13,611 nucleotides of DNA from Paucimonas sp. GTDB lineage: Bacteria; Pseudomonadota; Gammaproteobacteria; Burkholderiales; Burkholderiaceae_D. The number at the start of each line of letters is the position of its first letter. Position 1 is the stretch's first letter. The stretch lies in assembly GCA_029266815.1 (NCBI GenBank), contig JAQSWC010000033.1, positions 1-13,611 of the forward strand, read 5' to 3'. A program made the position numbers and the translations under genes. The notes beneath the pieces were generated by a model, which saw only the letters and a list, made by a program, of their open reading frames with translations, ran no database searches and was not told where the DNA came from. This document shows positions 1 through 7,119 of this stretch, piece after piece.

Positions 1-722
1 CCGTCGATATGCGCAATCAAAGGCAGGTGATCCGAGGCAATGCGCGAGAGCGGGGTTTTGTGCACGCTGACGTGCACCAGGCGGTCGCGTGGGCGGATCC
101 AGATCCGGTCGAGCGCGAAGATGGGCCAGCGTGAAGGAAACGTGGCTGGTGCGGGAACACGCTGAAAATGAGAAATCAGCCAACGCAGCGGGCGCCCCCA
201 TACGAACCATTCGTTCAGGTCGCCCAGCAGGACCACCGGCATGCGATGCGTGTTAAATACCTGCAGGAGTTTTTTTATCTGGTCGCGGCGCTCGGCCGGC
301 CGCAGGCCGAGATGAGTAGCAACAATGCGTAATGGCTGGCCATGGCAATCCAGGTCGGCATCCAGGGCGCTGCGCGGCTCACGGCTGCCGAAGGAGATAT
401 CTATCCAGCGCATGTTAATCAAAGGAAAGCGCGTCAGAATGGCATTGCCATAGCGGTAGTGCAGCGTGCTCAAGGCCGGCGCCTCTACCGCGTGCATGCC
501 CGTTGCTTCCTGCAGCAGGGACAGGACGTTTGGCCCTCTTCCGCCGAGAGGCACTTCCTGAAGGGCGAAAATGTCGGCCTGAATTTCGCGCAATACGTCG
601 GCAATGCGACCGGGATCGAAACGGCCATCCGCACCCACAGCGCCGTGGATATTATAGGTGGCGATCGTCAGCGGCCAGACGGAGGTGCCGGCGGCCGGCG
701 CGGCTTGTGCCTCCTCCGTCAT
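1..722 (-). CDS. Endonuclease/exonuclease/phosphatase family protein, YbhP-like (C-terminus cut by window edge)
   Basis: A metal-dependent phosphohydrolase of the EEP fold (DNase I, inositol phosphatase and sphingomyelinase relatives); the true substrate is unknown. About 240 residues are visible, and the last few lie beyond position 1. The family motifs appear in order: YNIHGA (Asn24), ALQEV (Glu56, metal ligand), ATHLGLR, GDLNEW (catalytic Asp and Asn), and SDHLPL with the terminal Asp-His pair close to the window edge. No signal peptide or membrane segment is evident, so it is probably cytoplasmic. The ATG at 722 overlaps the TGA of the upstream phospholipase D gene (ATGA), so the two should be co-translated. 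E. coli has a similar pairing, ybhP next to the cardiolipin synthase gene ybhO (clsB), which suggests a role linked to membrane phospholipid. Family membership is solid; the substrate is inference. Confidence 0.9.
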   Translation of the reverse strand, partial: MTEEAQAAPAAGTSVWPLTIATYNIHGAVGADGRFDPGRIADVLREIQADIFALQEVPLGGRGPNVLSLLQEATGMHAVEAPALSTLHYRYGNAILTRFPLINMRWIDISFGSREPRSALDADLDCHGQPLRIVATHLGLRPAERRDQIKKLLQVFNTHRMPVVLLGDLNEWFVWGRPLRWLISHFQRVPAPATFPSRWPIFALDRIWIRPRDRLVHVSVHKTPLSRIASDHLPLIAHID

Positions 723-2893
723 TGCGCGGCACCGCCTTCCTTTCTCTCGAACAGGCGCTGCAGGCCTACCGCCACCGTGATCAGCAGCGCCACTGCGGCG
801 AGCAGTCCGGTGATGGTGGCCGCGCTGGGATGCCGTATTGCTTCCACCAGACGATGAACGAAGGTTACCGTTACAAAAATACCCGGCATCATGCCCAGCA
901 GCGTGCCGATCAGAAAATCGCGGAAACGGATGTGCGAGGCACCGGCCACGATGTTGACTAGCGTAAAGGGCGCTATCGGAAGAAAGCGGATCACCATCAT
1001 GGCCACAATCCCCTGCTGCGATATGCGCTTGCTGAGGCGGTTGATTCTTGCGCCTACCATTCGTCGCACCGCATCGCGTCCCAGCCACATGCCGATTCCG
1101 TAACTGACCGCGGCGCTCAGCACCGCGCCGGTGAGCGCGTAGACACCGCCCAGCACCGGGCCGAAGACGATGCCGGTCACTGCAATCAGCAGTGTCACCG
1201 GAATCATCAGCAGGCCAGCCACTGCGTACCCCGCGATTACCGCTACGGGCGTATACGGCAGTGCATCGAGCCCGCGAACCAGGTTGATCATCGAAGCGAG
1301 GTTGATCACGTCGCGCAGTGGCGTGACGCGCCAGATGATGGCCAACAAGGCCAGAACCGCGACAAAGACGCCGAGAGCGGCCAGGCGGCCGGGTGTCCTG
1401 CGCCGCGCATCCTGAGTGAGCAGTTCGGATAACACGCTGTCGACGTCGATGGGCTCTTCAGGGTCGACCAGCCTCGAATCCGGGATCAGTGCATCGAGAT
1501 CATCATTCAGCGGCGGATCGAGCGGCCTCAGCGAGCGCTGGTCGGTGCGCAGGGCATTCACAGCCTGGAGCAAGCCTCCCCGTTCCGCGACCTGCCGGTT
1601 GATGACCGCTGCTTCGCAGTCCAGGTGTTCGGCCAGCAGGCGGTTTCGCATGGCGACGATTGCGCTTCGTATACGTCCGCCCTCTTCTTCTTCCGGCGGC
1701 GCCTCGATTGCAAGATGGCATTCGGTGTCGAGTGACATCGACCGCGCGCTGAGGTTGGCGGAACCTACTCCGAAGATGCGGTCATCCACTGCGAATACTT
1801 TGCTGTGCACGTTAAGGCAGCCCTCGGCCAGCCCCGGCAGATGCGGACAGACCATGCCATAACGGCCGTAGGCGTCCGCCTGTTTCAGACTTCGATGAAT
1901 TCGGGCACGCAGCACGCCCATCGTCGCGTCCTCGAGCCAGCCGCTCTGCGTATGGGGCGAAATGACCAGCACATCGGGGCCGTCTTTCTCGCGCAGCCTT
2001 TCTGCCAGGGCATTGGCGATCAGCGACGAGGTGAAATACTGGTTCTCGAAGAACAGGTAGCGCCGCGCAGCAGCGATGAGGTCGAGATGCAGTTGCCTGA
2101 CCTCGAATACGCCCTCCTCGTCTTCATAGACGGGTTCAGTACGGGCGATCGCAACGTCGACATCAGAGATGTCCGGCGCCAAGCCGGCCGGCCAGGCATC
2201 CGCAGCCTTGGTTTCGCAGGGCCCGACCGGTTGGTGCCCGGTGGCGCGGGTCCATCTCAGCCGGCACAGTTCGCCTAGCGCGCCGGCGGCATCGCCATCT
2301 ACCAGGGCCTGCACGTCATGGAAAGGCGCATAAGGTTTGCCCTCAGCGTCACGACGCAGCGGCGCGTCGCAGGCATGGGCTGGCGTGTCCCAGCGGCAGC
2401 GCGTCAGGTCCAGGCCTCCCACGAATGCCAGCGCGTCGTCCACGACCACCACTTTCTGATGATGCGACGCGCTGCTGGGATGGCGGTCATCCATATGGAA
2501 CTGCAGGCGGTCATGCGAGGCACCGAATTTCTGAACCGGCTTCCGTTCCCTCTCGAGCGCGTAAAGCACCGCGAAATCCCAGTTGAGGATGTATATCCGC
2601 AGGTCGGGTCTGGCCGCCAGCACTGCCTCAAGGAACTCTCCCAACGGTTCGGGAAAGCCATCGTTCGCGCCGCCTGGAACGAGCTTCGTGCGGCTGTCGA
2701 TGTCCCATGCCAGTATGAAGACGCTATGGCGTGCTTGCGCAATCGCGCTTCGAACCGCCCGGAAGTAGGCATCCGCATCCACCAGCAGCGCAAACCGATT
2801 CGCGTGTGCAATCTTCCAGCAGTTTCTGCCGGCCTGAAGAATAGGAGTGCCCGATTCCTGCATAGAACCGGAAGCGCGAGAAAGTGACGTCAT
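719..2893 (-). CDS. Phospholipase D-like protein fused to a C-terminal VTT (DedA/TVP38-like) membrane domain
   Basis: This 724-residue protein has two parts. Residues 1-430 form a two-domain phospholipase D with both HKD motifs intact: His145, Lys147, Asp152 (HHQKVVVVDD) and His363, Lys365, Asp370 (VHSKVFAVDD). A polar linker rich in acidic residues spans about 450-500. Residues 504-712 hold roughly six hydrophobic segments with VTT hallmarks: a Gly/Pro-rich FGPVLGG stretch near 577-583 and RFLPIAPF...NIVAGA near 636-651. The HKD half resembles cardiolipin synthases and phosphatidyl-transferring enzymes, while VTT proteins include lipid scramblases and DedA transporters. The likely job is phospholipid synthesis or remodelling at the inner membrane, which is inference. 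Its stop overlaps the start of the EEP gene. The ATG at 2893 lies within a hairpin, with an AGGA about 17 bases upstream that sits in the loop. A second possible start is Met11. Confidence 0.9.
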   Translation of the reverse strand: MTSLSRASGSMQESGTPILQAGRNCWKIAHANRFALLVDADAYFRAVRSAIAQARHSVFILAWDIDSRTKLVPGGANDGFPEPLGEFLEAVLAARPDLRIYILNWDFAVLYALERERKPVQKFGASHDRLQFHMDDRHPSSASHHQKVVVVDDALAFVGGLDLTRCRWDTPAHACDAPLRRDAEGKPYAPFHDVQALVDGDAAGALGELCRLRWTRATGHQPVGPCETKAADAWPAGLAPDISDVDVAIARTEPVYEDEEGVFEVRQLHLDLIAAARRYLFFENQYFTSSLIANALAERLREKDGPDVLVISPHTQSGWLEDATMGVLRARIHRSLKQADAYGRYGMVCPHLPGLAEGCLNVHSKVFAVDDRIFGVGSANLSARSMSLDTECHLAIEAPPEEEEGGRIRSAIVAMRNRLLAEHLDCEAAVINRQVAERGGLLQAVNALRTDQRSLRPLDPPLNDDLDALIPDSRLVDPEEPIDVDSVLSELLTQDARRRTPGRLAALGVFVAVLALLAIIWRVTPLRDVINLASMINLVRGLDALPYTPVAVIAGYAVAGLLMIPVTLLIAVTGIVFGPVLGGVYALTGAVLSAAVSYGIGMWLGRDAVRRMVGARINRLSKRISQQGIVAMMVIRFLPIAPFTLVNIVAGASHIRFRDFLIGTLLGMMPGIFVTVTFVHRLVEAIRHPSAATITGLLAAVALLITVAVGLQRLFERKEGGAAQ

Positions 2894-2935
2894 TGTCGAA
2901 ATGAAAATGTTCCTGACTCATTTTCGACGATGACG
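2888..2935 (-). promoter_or_regulatory. Long imperfect inverted repeat covering the start codon of the phospholipase D gene
   Basis: The arms are 2888-2904 and 2918-2935 with a 13-base loop. They pair over about 16 positions with one mismatch and one bulged base. In the minus-strand transcript the 3' arm contains the ATG (ATGACG pairs with CGTCAT), and the only Shine-Dalgarno-like AGGA lies in or next to the loop. Such a structure could limit translation initiation, act as an RNA thermometer or protein target, or be a DNA dyad operator. The pairing is read directly from the sequence; the function is inference. Confidence 0.5.
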
Positions 2936-3010
2936 GACAGACATGGTTTCGCCTTCCGCAAAAGAAAGCGTGAACCTTCACAACCGTTCTTGCGCTGCCG
3001 CTCCGCGGGT

Positions 3011-3964
3011 TCAGAAGCCGATTTTTCGTTTGCCGGGTTCTGCCCTGACCTTCACATCCTCGGGAAGAAGGCTTACGCGTCCCGCTGCAACGGCATAACT
3101 GAGCCCATCGAATAAGGCCTTGCGCATGTCGCGCGGGGAAATGTCGGCCAGCTTTTCAAGGACAGACGCGTTGAGCTCTGCGTCGAACCGCGTCAGATTC
3201 AGTTCCTTCAGCAGACCGGCATAGATGCGCTCGCCGATGGAAGCGGCCTGCTCGGATGTCGGGGTGGGCACCTCATATACGGACATGCGGTTGAGCAGCG
3301 GTTCCGGTATGCCTTCCAGGCTGTTCGCGGTCAGTACCCAGAATACCTGGCTGGCATCCAGGTCGAGGTCGATGTATTCGTCGTGGAAATTGCGTGAGGT
3401 TTCGGGTTCGAGCAACTGGTACAACGCTGCCAGCGGATCGGACTGAGTGGAGCCCGTGGCCTTTTCCACCTCGTCCAGCAGCACGACGGGATTGGCGAAT
3501 TTACCTCGCACCAGGCGTTCCGCCACCTTGCCGCATTTCGCGCCTTTCCAGCTTGACGAACTGCCGGTGATGACGAAGCCCGCCGACAGGGCATTCATGC
3601 TGATGAATTCGAATTCGGTTGCGAGCGCCGCGGCAAGGCGCTTGCCGAAGTGCGTCTTGCCGACGCCGGGGTCGCCTAGCAGCAGGACCGGAGTGAGATG
3701 GAAGCTGGAACCACCGGCCAGCGCCAGGCCCACATAGCGGCTCATGTCATCCAGCACTTCTCCGAAATTCGGGCATTCGTCGTAAAGAGGATCGAGTGCG
3801 TCAGGGGATGAGGGTGTAGTAACGAAGCGCTCAGCGCCCAAAGCCAGCATCTGGTCATAAAAGGCATCGAGCTCAGCCGATTGCATTGCCTTCGCCCGCG
3901 TTTGGGCTGTCTGCACCGCGTCGATATCGTAGATGGCATGAGATCGTGCGATGGTGATGGTCAT
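3011..3964 (-). CDS. Stand-alone Lon-like AAA+ ATPase
   Basis: A 317-residue AAA+ ATPase. Walker A is GDPGVGKT (97-104), Walker B is VVLLDEVEKA (Asp164, Glu165), sensor 1 lies in VLTANS (Asn214), the arginine finger is probably Arg226 in EPLLNRM, and a sensor-2-like SPRDMRKAL lies at 276-284. The order LLEPE...F.D.Y.D.D...ANS....PLL.RM is very close to the ATPase module of Lon protease, but no Lon N-terminal substrate domain and no serine-lysine protease domain are present. The first 80 or so residues are of unknown type and mostly helical in character. The start is well supported: a GGAG lies 7 bases before ATG 3964. The gene has its own upstream gap of 319 bp and ends 117 bp before the phospholipase D gene, so it may be transcribed alone. 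It probably remodels or unfolds a protein partner; that partner is unknown. Confidence 0.88.
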   Translation of the reverse strand: MTITIARSHAIYDIDAVQTAQTRAKAMQSAELDAFYDQMLALGAERFVTTPSSPDALDPLYDECPNFGEVLDDMSRYVGLALAGGSSFHLTPVLLLGDPGVGKTHFGKRLAAALATEFEFISMNALSAGFVITGSSSSWKGAKCGKVAERLVRGKFANPVVLLDEVEKATGSTQSDPLAALYQLLEPETSRNFHDEYIDLDLDASQVFWVLTANSLEGIPEPLLNRMSVYEVPTPTSEQAASIGERIYAGLLKELNLTRFDAELNASVLEKLADISPRDMRKALFDGLSYAVAAGRVSLLPEDVKVRAEPGKRKIGF

Positions 3965-4283
3965 ATGGCAACTCCATTCATGGATGGACAGTGACTGGAA
4001 TCAGTGTAGCTGCTTCCATGAAAGTTAACGGCAATACGACACAAAAGTTGACGAATTTAATTTCCGATGGCCACGCAGCAGCCGTCGATCCAGACCATAC
4101 CTCTCCATTTCATCTCTTCAGGTTGCGAATAGGAAATTCAGACTGAAATCACTACTGTTTGGGAATCGATACCCAATCGAGCTGGCGATCACTTCAGTCG
4201 TGTGGTCTCGTTGGCGTATTCTGATTTCGGTAATGAGTGCGAAGCACGATATCCAATGACAAGCAGGACATCCGCCATTGCGG
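3965..4283. other. Gene-free gap upstream of the AAA+ ATPase gene
   Basis: No convincing reading frame lies on either strand here. It holds the 3' flank of tatD and the 5' region of the AAA+ gene (both read leftward), so the AAA+ promoter should lie here. Two similar 12-base elements, CATGAAAGTTAA at 4017-4028 and CACAAAAGTTGA at 4040-4051, are spaced 23 bases apart. On the minus strand TACACT occurs near 4005-4010 but without a good -35 box at the right distance. An 11-base palindrome TTCAGACTGAA is at 4137-4147. No clear terminator for tatD was found. Confidence 0.5.
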
Positions 4284-5066
4284 TCAGGCTCTCGGCACCT
4301 TGAACAGCGAGAAGAAATTGTCGCTGGTCTGCCGCGCCACTTCCTCCGCCGGCACGCCCTTCAACTGTGCGACGAATTCGCCGACATGCTTCACCCACCC
4401 CGGCTCATTGACCTTGCCGCGCTTGGGCACTGGCGCGAGATACGGCGAATCGGTCTCGATCAGCATTCTTTCCAGCGGCACCGCCCGCGCGACCTCCTGC
4501 AGCTCCTTCGCGCTGCGGAACGTTACGATGCCGGAAAATGAGATGAAAAAACCCATTTCCATCGCACGCTCGGCAACTTCCATCGACTCGGTAAAGCAGT
4601 GCATCACGCCGCCGGCACCGCCGGCCGTGGTGCCGGCTCCTTCTTCGCGCATGATGCGTAGCGTATCTTCCGATGCGGAACGCGTATGGATGATCAGGGG
4701 TTTGCCGGTTTCGCGGGAAGCGCGGATATGTGTGCGAAAGCGTTCGCGCTGCCACTCGAGATCGCCTTCGAGGCGGTAATAGTCCAGTCCGGTTTCTCCG
4801 ATTGCAACGATTTTCGGATGGTTCGACAGGCCGACCAGCTGCGCCACATCCGGCTCCGGCGTGTCTTCATAGTCCGGATGGACGCCGACCGACGCATAGA
4901 TCTGTTCATGCCGGTCCGCCAGTTCCAGCACCTGCGGAAATTCAGGCAGATTGACCGATACGCACAGCGCGTGTGTCACGCCGTTTGCGGCCATGTTGGT
5001 GAGGATGTCCGGCAGGCGAACCGACAGTTCGGGGAAATTGATATGGCAGTGAGAATCGATATACAT
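4284..5066 (-). CDS. TatD-family metal-dependent hydrolase (YcfH-type deoxyribonuclease)
   Basis: A 260-residue TIM-barrel hydrolase, the usual length for TatD/YcfH. Metal-site residues are visible in order: His6 and His8 (DSHCHIN), Glu91 (IGETGLDYY), His127 (IIHTRSA), His156 (MHCFTES) and Asp206 (IETDSPYL). Family members are Mg-dependent 3'-5' DNases or D-aminoacyl-tRNA deacylase-like hydrolases; the cellular role here is not set by sequence. The position after holB and pilZ matches ycfH, which follows holB in E. coli. A Gly-rich loop just before the MHCF motif (about 143-153) looks longer than usual and is encoded by an inverted repeat at 4611-4637. No strong Shine-Dalgarno precedes ATG 5066. 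The gene starts 35 bases after the acetyltransferase stop, consistent with the operon. Confidence 0.93.
   Translation of the reverse strand: MYIDSHCHINFPELSVRLPDILTNMAANGVTHALCVSVNLPEFPQVLELADRHEQIYASVGVHPDYEDTPEPDVAQLVGLSNHPKIVAIGETGLDYYRLEGDLEWQRERFRTHIRASRETGKPLIIHTRSASEDTLRIMREEGAGTTAGGAGGVMHCFTESMEVAERAMEMGFFISFSGIVTFRSAKELQEVARAVPLERMLIETDSPYLAPVPKRGKVNEPGWVKHVGEFVAQLKGVPAEEVARQTSDNFFSLFKVPRA
4611..4637. repeat. Perfect 9-bp inverted repeat inside tatD
   Basis: GCCGGCACC at 4611-4619 is the exact reverse complement of GGTGCCGGC at 4629-4637, with a 9-base spacer that itself contains GCCGGCC. It encodes the Gly/Ala/Thr-rich loop before the conserved MHCF motif of the TatD protein. A related string occurs around 684-704 at the start of the EEP gene. 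It may be chance in a GC-rich gene or a small hairpin insertion. Confidence 0.4.
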
Positions 5067-5101
5067 GCCGTTATTGTACGCAGCGCGCCGGAATTGCGTG
5101 C

Positions 5102-5602
5102 TCAGTCCACGCGCCGTCCGACGATGACCAGGTCGTACTCGCGCCCATCCATGACAGCTACGCGGGGAAGCATGCCCCAGGAGGTGAAACCGAAGGCGTT
5201 GAACAGGGAAAGGCTGGGCTGGTTATGGCCAAAAATCAGCCCGATTAGACTATGGAGGCCCAGTTTCGGGGCAACCTCAATTGCGTCCGCAAGCAATTGC
5301 CGGCCCAGCCCCTGCCTGCGGCAGTCTTCGCGTACATAGATCGACAGTTCCGCCGTGCCGGCATAGGCAGGACGGCGGTTGAAGTCGGAAAAGGAAAGCC
5401 AGGCGGCGATGTGTCCTTCATCGTCTTCGGCCACCCACAAAGGACGGTTGGCAGCTGCGTGTTCTGCAAACCACGCTTCTCGCGAGGCTACCGACACCGG
5501 TTCCAGGTCGGCCGTCACCTTGCGGGAAGGAATCGTGTGGTTATAGATGGAGACAATCGCCGGCAGATCAGCCGGCTGAGCGGCACGGCGAAAAAACCGC
5601 AC
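5102..5602 (-). CDS. GNAT N-acetyltransferase, PAT/MddA (COG1247)-like
   Basis: A 166-residue acetyltransferase that transfers acetyl from acetyl-CoA to a small amine. The acetyl-CoA loop is RRQGLG at 95-100, after the beta strand AELSIYV. The opening ADLPAIVSIYN and the closing part (GHNQPSL...FNAFGF..WG.LP.V...DG...D) are typical of the phosphinothricin / methionine sulfoximine acetyltransferase group. The substrate in this organism cannot be read from sequence. The start is GTG at 5602, only 12 bases after the pilZ stop, with no clear Shine-Dalgarno, so translation may rely on ribosomes leaving pilZ. It sits between pilZ and tatD, where E. coli has no counterpart, so it is an accessory member of an otherwise conserved block. 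Confidence 0.9.
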   Translation of the reverse strand: MRFFRRAAQPADLPAIVSIYNHTIPSRKVTADLEPVSVASREAWFAEHAAANRPLWVAEDDEGHIAAWLSFSDFNRRPAYAGTAELSIYVREDCRRQGLGRQLLADAIEVAPKLGLHSLIGLIFGHNQPSLSLFNAFGFTSWGMLPRVAVMDGREYDLVIVGRRVD

Positions 5603-5614
5603 TTTTACGCGTGC

Positions 5615-6001
5615 CTAGAAAGTATGGGTTGCCCGCGTCGAACCGAGTGCCGAGCCCAGCAGTTCTTCAATGCGCTGCTTGACCCGCACACCGCTTTCAT
5701 CCGAAGCGAAGTGCACGCCGATTCCCTGAACCTTGTTGTTGTTGGCGCCGGCCGGCGTCACCCAGGCGATCTTGCCGGCAATCGGATACTTGGTAGGATC
5801 GTTCAGCAAGGTGAGAATGAGGTAGATCTCGTCGCCAATCTTGTAGGGCTTGGTGGTTGGAACGAAGATGCCGCCGTGCGCAAGGAATGGCATGTAGGCT
5901 GCATATAAAGCGGATTTTTCCTTGATGGGCAGGGACAATACGGACGGACGGGCTACACCGCCGGTCGTTGCTGCACCAGTTTTTTCGGTTGTGTCCGTCA
6001 T
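5615..6001 (-). CDS. pilZ: Type IV pilus assembly protein PilZ
   Basis: A 128-residue protein with a disordered Thr/Gly/Ala-rich N-terminus (about 1-18) followed by a PilZ domain. Conserved core pieces are VLSLPIKEKSALYAAYMPF, GGIFVPT, YKIGDEIYLILTLL and GKIAWVTP. The canonical c-di-GMP-binding signatures (RxxxR and D/NxSxxG) are not present: the region before the GGIF strand has no RxxxR, and the second motif is replaced by HGGIF. This agrees with the true PilZ subfamily, known from Pseudomonas to act in pilus biogenesis through protein partners rather than by binding c-di-GMP. It is preceded by AGAGG about 7 bases before ATG 6001 and starts 20 bases after the holB stop. The holB-pilZ adjacency is a common arrangement. 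Confidence 0.92.
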   Translation of the reverse strand: MTDTTEKTGAATTGGVARPSVLSLPIKEKSALYAAYMPFLAHGGIFVPTTKPYKIGDEIYLILTLLNDPTKYPIAGKIAWVTPAGANNNKVQGIGVHFASDESGVRVKQRIEELLGSALGSTRATHTF

Positions 6002-6021
6002 CTGCAGCCTCTAGAACTCAC

Positions 6022-7053
6022 TCATTTCACAAAAAGCGCCGAATAATCCAGCAGCATGTCTTCGATGAACAGCTTCGGCGACAGTGGATGTTCCGCAATA
6101 GCGCGTCGTTCATTCATCGACTTTGTCGCCTTCATCAGCGCTGCCGCATCGATGCGCGCGGCCAGCAAATCAAGTTCTTTTCTGTAACGTGGGTAATAAC
6201 GTGTTTCCGAAGCGAGTTTGACAGAAAAAAGATCGTAAAGCCACCGTTGCATGACCGTCACGAGGCCTACGACCGGCGTCTTTTGCAACGCTTCGGCCGC
6301 CTTCAGTGCCGTGGCTGACGAAGGCCGTATCAATTCGTTAATGAACAGCGAGACACTATCGCTGTCTTCAGACATCGCAGACGCCTGGGCCGCCAAGGGC
6401 GCGCCGCCGGCTTCGGCCAGACGTGCGTCGCTTTCCTTGACCCCCTGCTGTTGCAGCCACTGCAATGCCTCCGCTTTAGCCGGCATCGGCAAGGCGAACT
6501 TGCGGCAGCGCGAAAGTATGGTCGGCAGCAAGCGGTCCAGGCTATCGGTCACGAGGATGAAGATCGTGGACGGCGGCGGCTCTTCCAGCATTTTGAGCAG
6601 CGCGTTGGCGGCCGCCGAATTCAGCGCATCGGCGGGGTACATCAAGACAATCCTGAAACCTTGCCGGTGGGTAGATACGTTCAGAAAATCCGACAGCCCC
6701 CGCACCTGATCAATCTTGATGTCCTTGGACGGTGTTTTCGAGGTTTTCGCTGTCTTCTTCTCGCCGCCTTCCTCGTCGCTTTCGTCCCCCACCTGCTCCT
6801 CCAGCGCTTCGGGCCTCACGCGCCTGAAATCAGGATGACTGTATTGCGCAACCCACCCGCAGGACACGCATTCGCCGCATGCATGGCCGCCGGCCAAGGG
6901 ATTTTCGCACAGCAAGGACTTGGCAAATGCCTCGGAGAATTCCCGCTTGCCGGTCTCGGCTGGTCCGTGCAGCAGCACGGCGTGCGGCATCCGCTCGCGC
7001 AGAGCCGTCAGGCTTTTCCACGCCGCCTGGTGCCAAGGGAAGAGACTTGCCAT
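6022..7053 (-). CDS. holB: DNA polymerase III subunit delta-prime
   Basis: A 343-residue clamp-loader subunit that helps load the beta sliding clamp onto primed DNA. It shows an AAA+ fold with a degenerate P-loop GPAETGKR at 30-37, a zinc site built from Cys49, Cys59, Cys62 and Cys65 (HACGECVSCGW), the DIKIDQVRGL segment, NALLKMLEEPP near 150-160, and the SRC sensor motif (LSRCRKF, about 181-187). A charged linker rich in Glu/Asp then Lys/Thr spans about 83-110 between the zinc module and the IDQVR strand. It lies between tmk and pilZ, as expected for this conserved block. A 66-base AT-rich gap separates it from tmk, and the Shine-Dalgarno before ATG 7053 is weak. Confidence 0.96.
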   Translation of the reverse strand: MASLFPWHQAAWKSLTALRERMPHAVLLHGPAETGKREFSEAFAKSLLCENPLAGGHACGECVSCGWVAQYSHPDFRRVRPEALEEQVGDESDEEGGEKKTAKTSKTPSKDIKIDQVRGLSDFLNVSTHRQGFRIVLMYPADALNSAAANALLKMLEEPPPSTIFILVTDSLDRLLPTILSRCRKFALPMPAKAEALQWLQQQGVKESDARLAEAGGAPLAAQASAMSEDSDSVSLFINELIRPSSATALKAAEALQKTPVVGLVTVMQRWLYDLFSVKLASETRYYPRYRKELDLLAARIDAAALMKATKSMNERRAIAEHPLSPKLFIEDMLLDYSALFVK

Positions 7054-7119
7054 TTCTATTCAATCACTTAAGAGTTTTTCAGAGAATTCACATTAATATT
7101 GCAAACTTACATTTATGAA
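7054..7119 (-). other. AT-rich gap between tmk and holB, possible internal promoter
   Basis: This 66-base spacer is far more AT-rich than the surrounding genes. Read on the minus strand it contains TTGCAA, then after 17 bases TGAAAA, plus AATATTAAT and CTCTTAAGTG. No pair matches a sigma-70 promoter well, so an internal promoter for holB and downstream genes is possible but unproven. No terminator hairpin is visible. Confidence 0.3.

Noticed and set aside
1805..2887. Long open frames on the plus strand (1805-2278 and 2318-2887) opposite the phospholipase D gene
   Set aside because: They lie wholly antisense to a protein with both HKD motifs intact and show no recognisable domain; open antisense frames are common in GC-rich genes.
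2936..3010. Possible terminator after the AAA+ gene (GTGAAGGTTCAC followed by a T-rich stretch on the minus strand)
   Set aside because: The stem is at most 4-5 bp with a tiny loop, and the T-run is interrupted; too weak to annotate.
4189..4398. Small minus-strand open frame extending from tatD into the gap
   Set aside because: It is mostly a shadow of tatD in another frame, with no Shine-Dalgarno and no recognisable sequence.
5074..5079. TACAAT on the minus strand just before the tatD start, as a -10 box
   Set aside because: It lies about 8 bases from the ATG, has no -35, and the gene is in an operon-like position; a leaderless promoter is possible but unsupported.
5615..6001. PilZ as a c-di-GMP receptor
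   Set aside because: The RxxxR and D/NxSxxG binding motifs are absent; it fits the non-binding PilZ pilus subfamily.
6451..7071. Plus-strand open frame of about 206 codons opposite holB
   Set aside because: holB is unmistakable on the minus strand, and the antisense product has no domain-like character.
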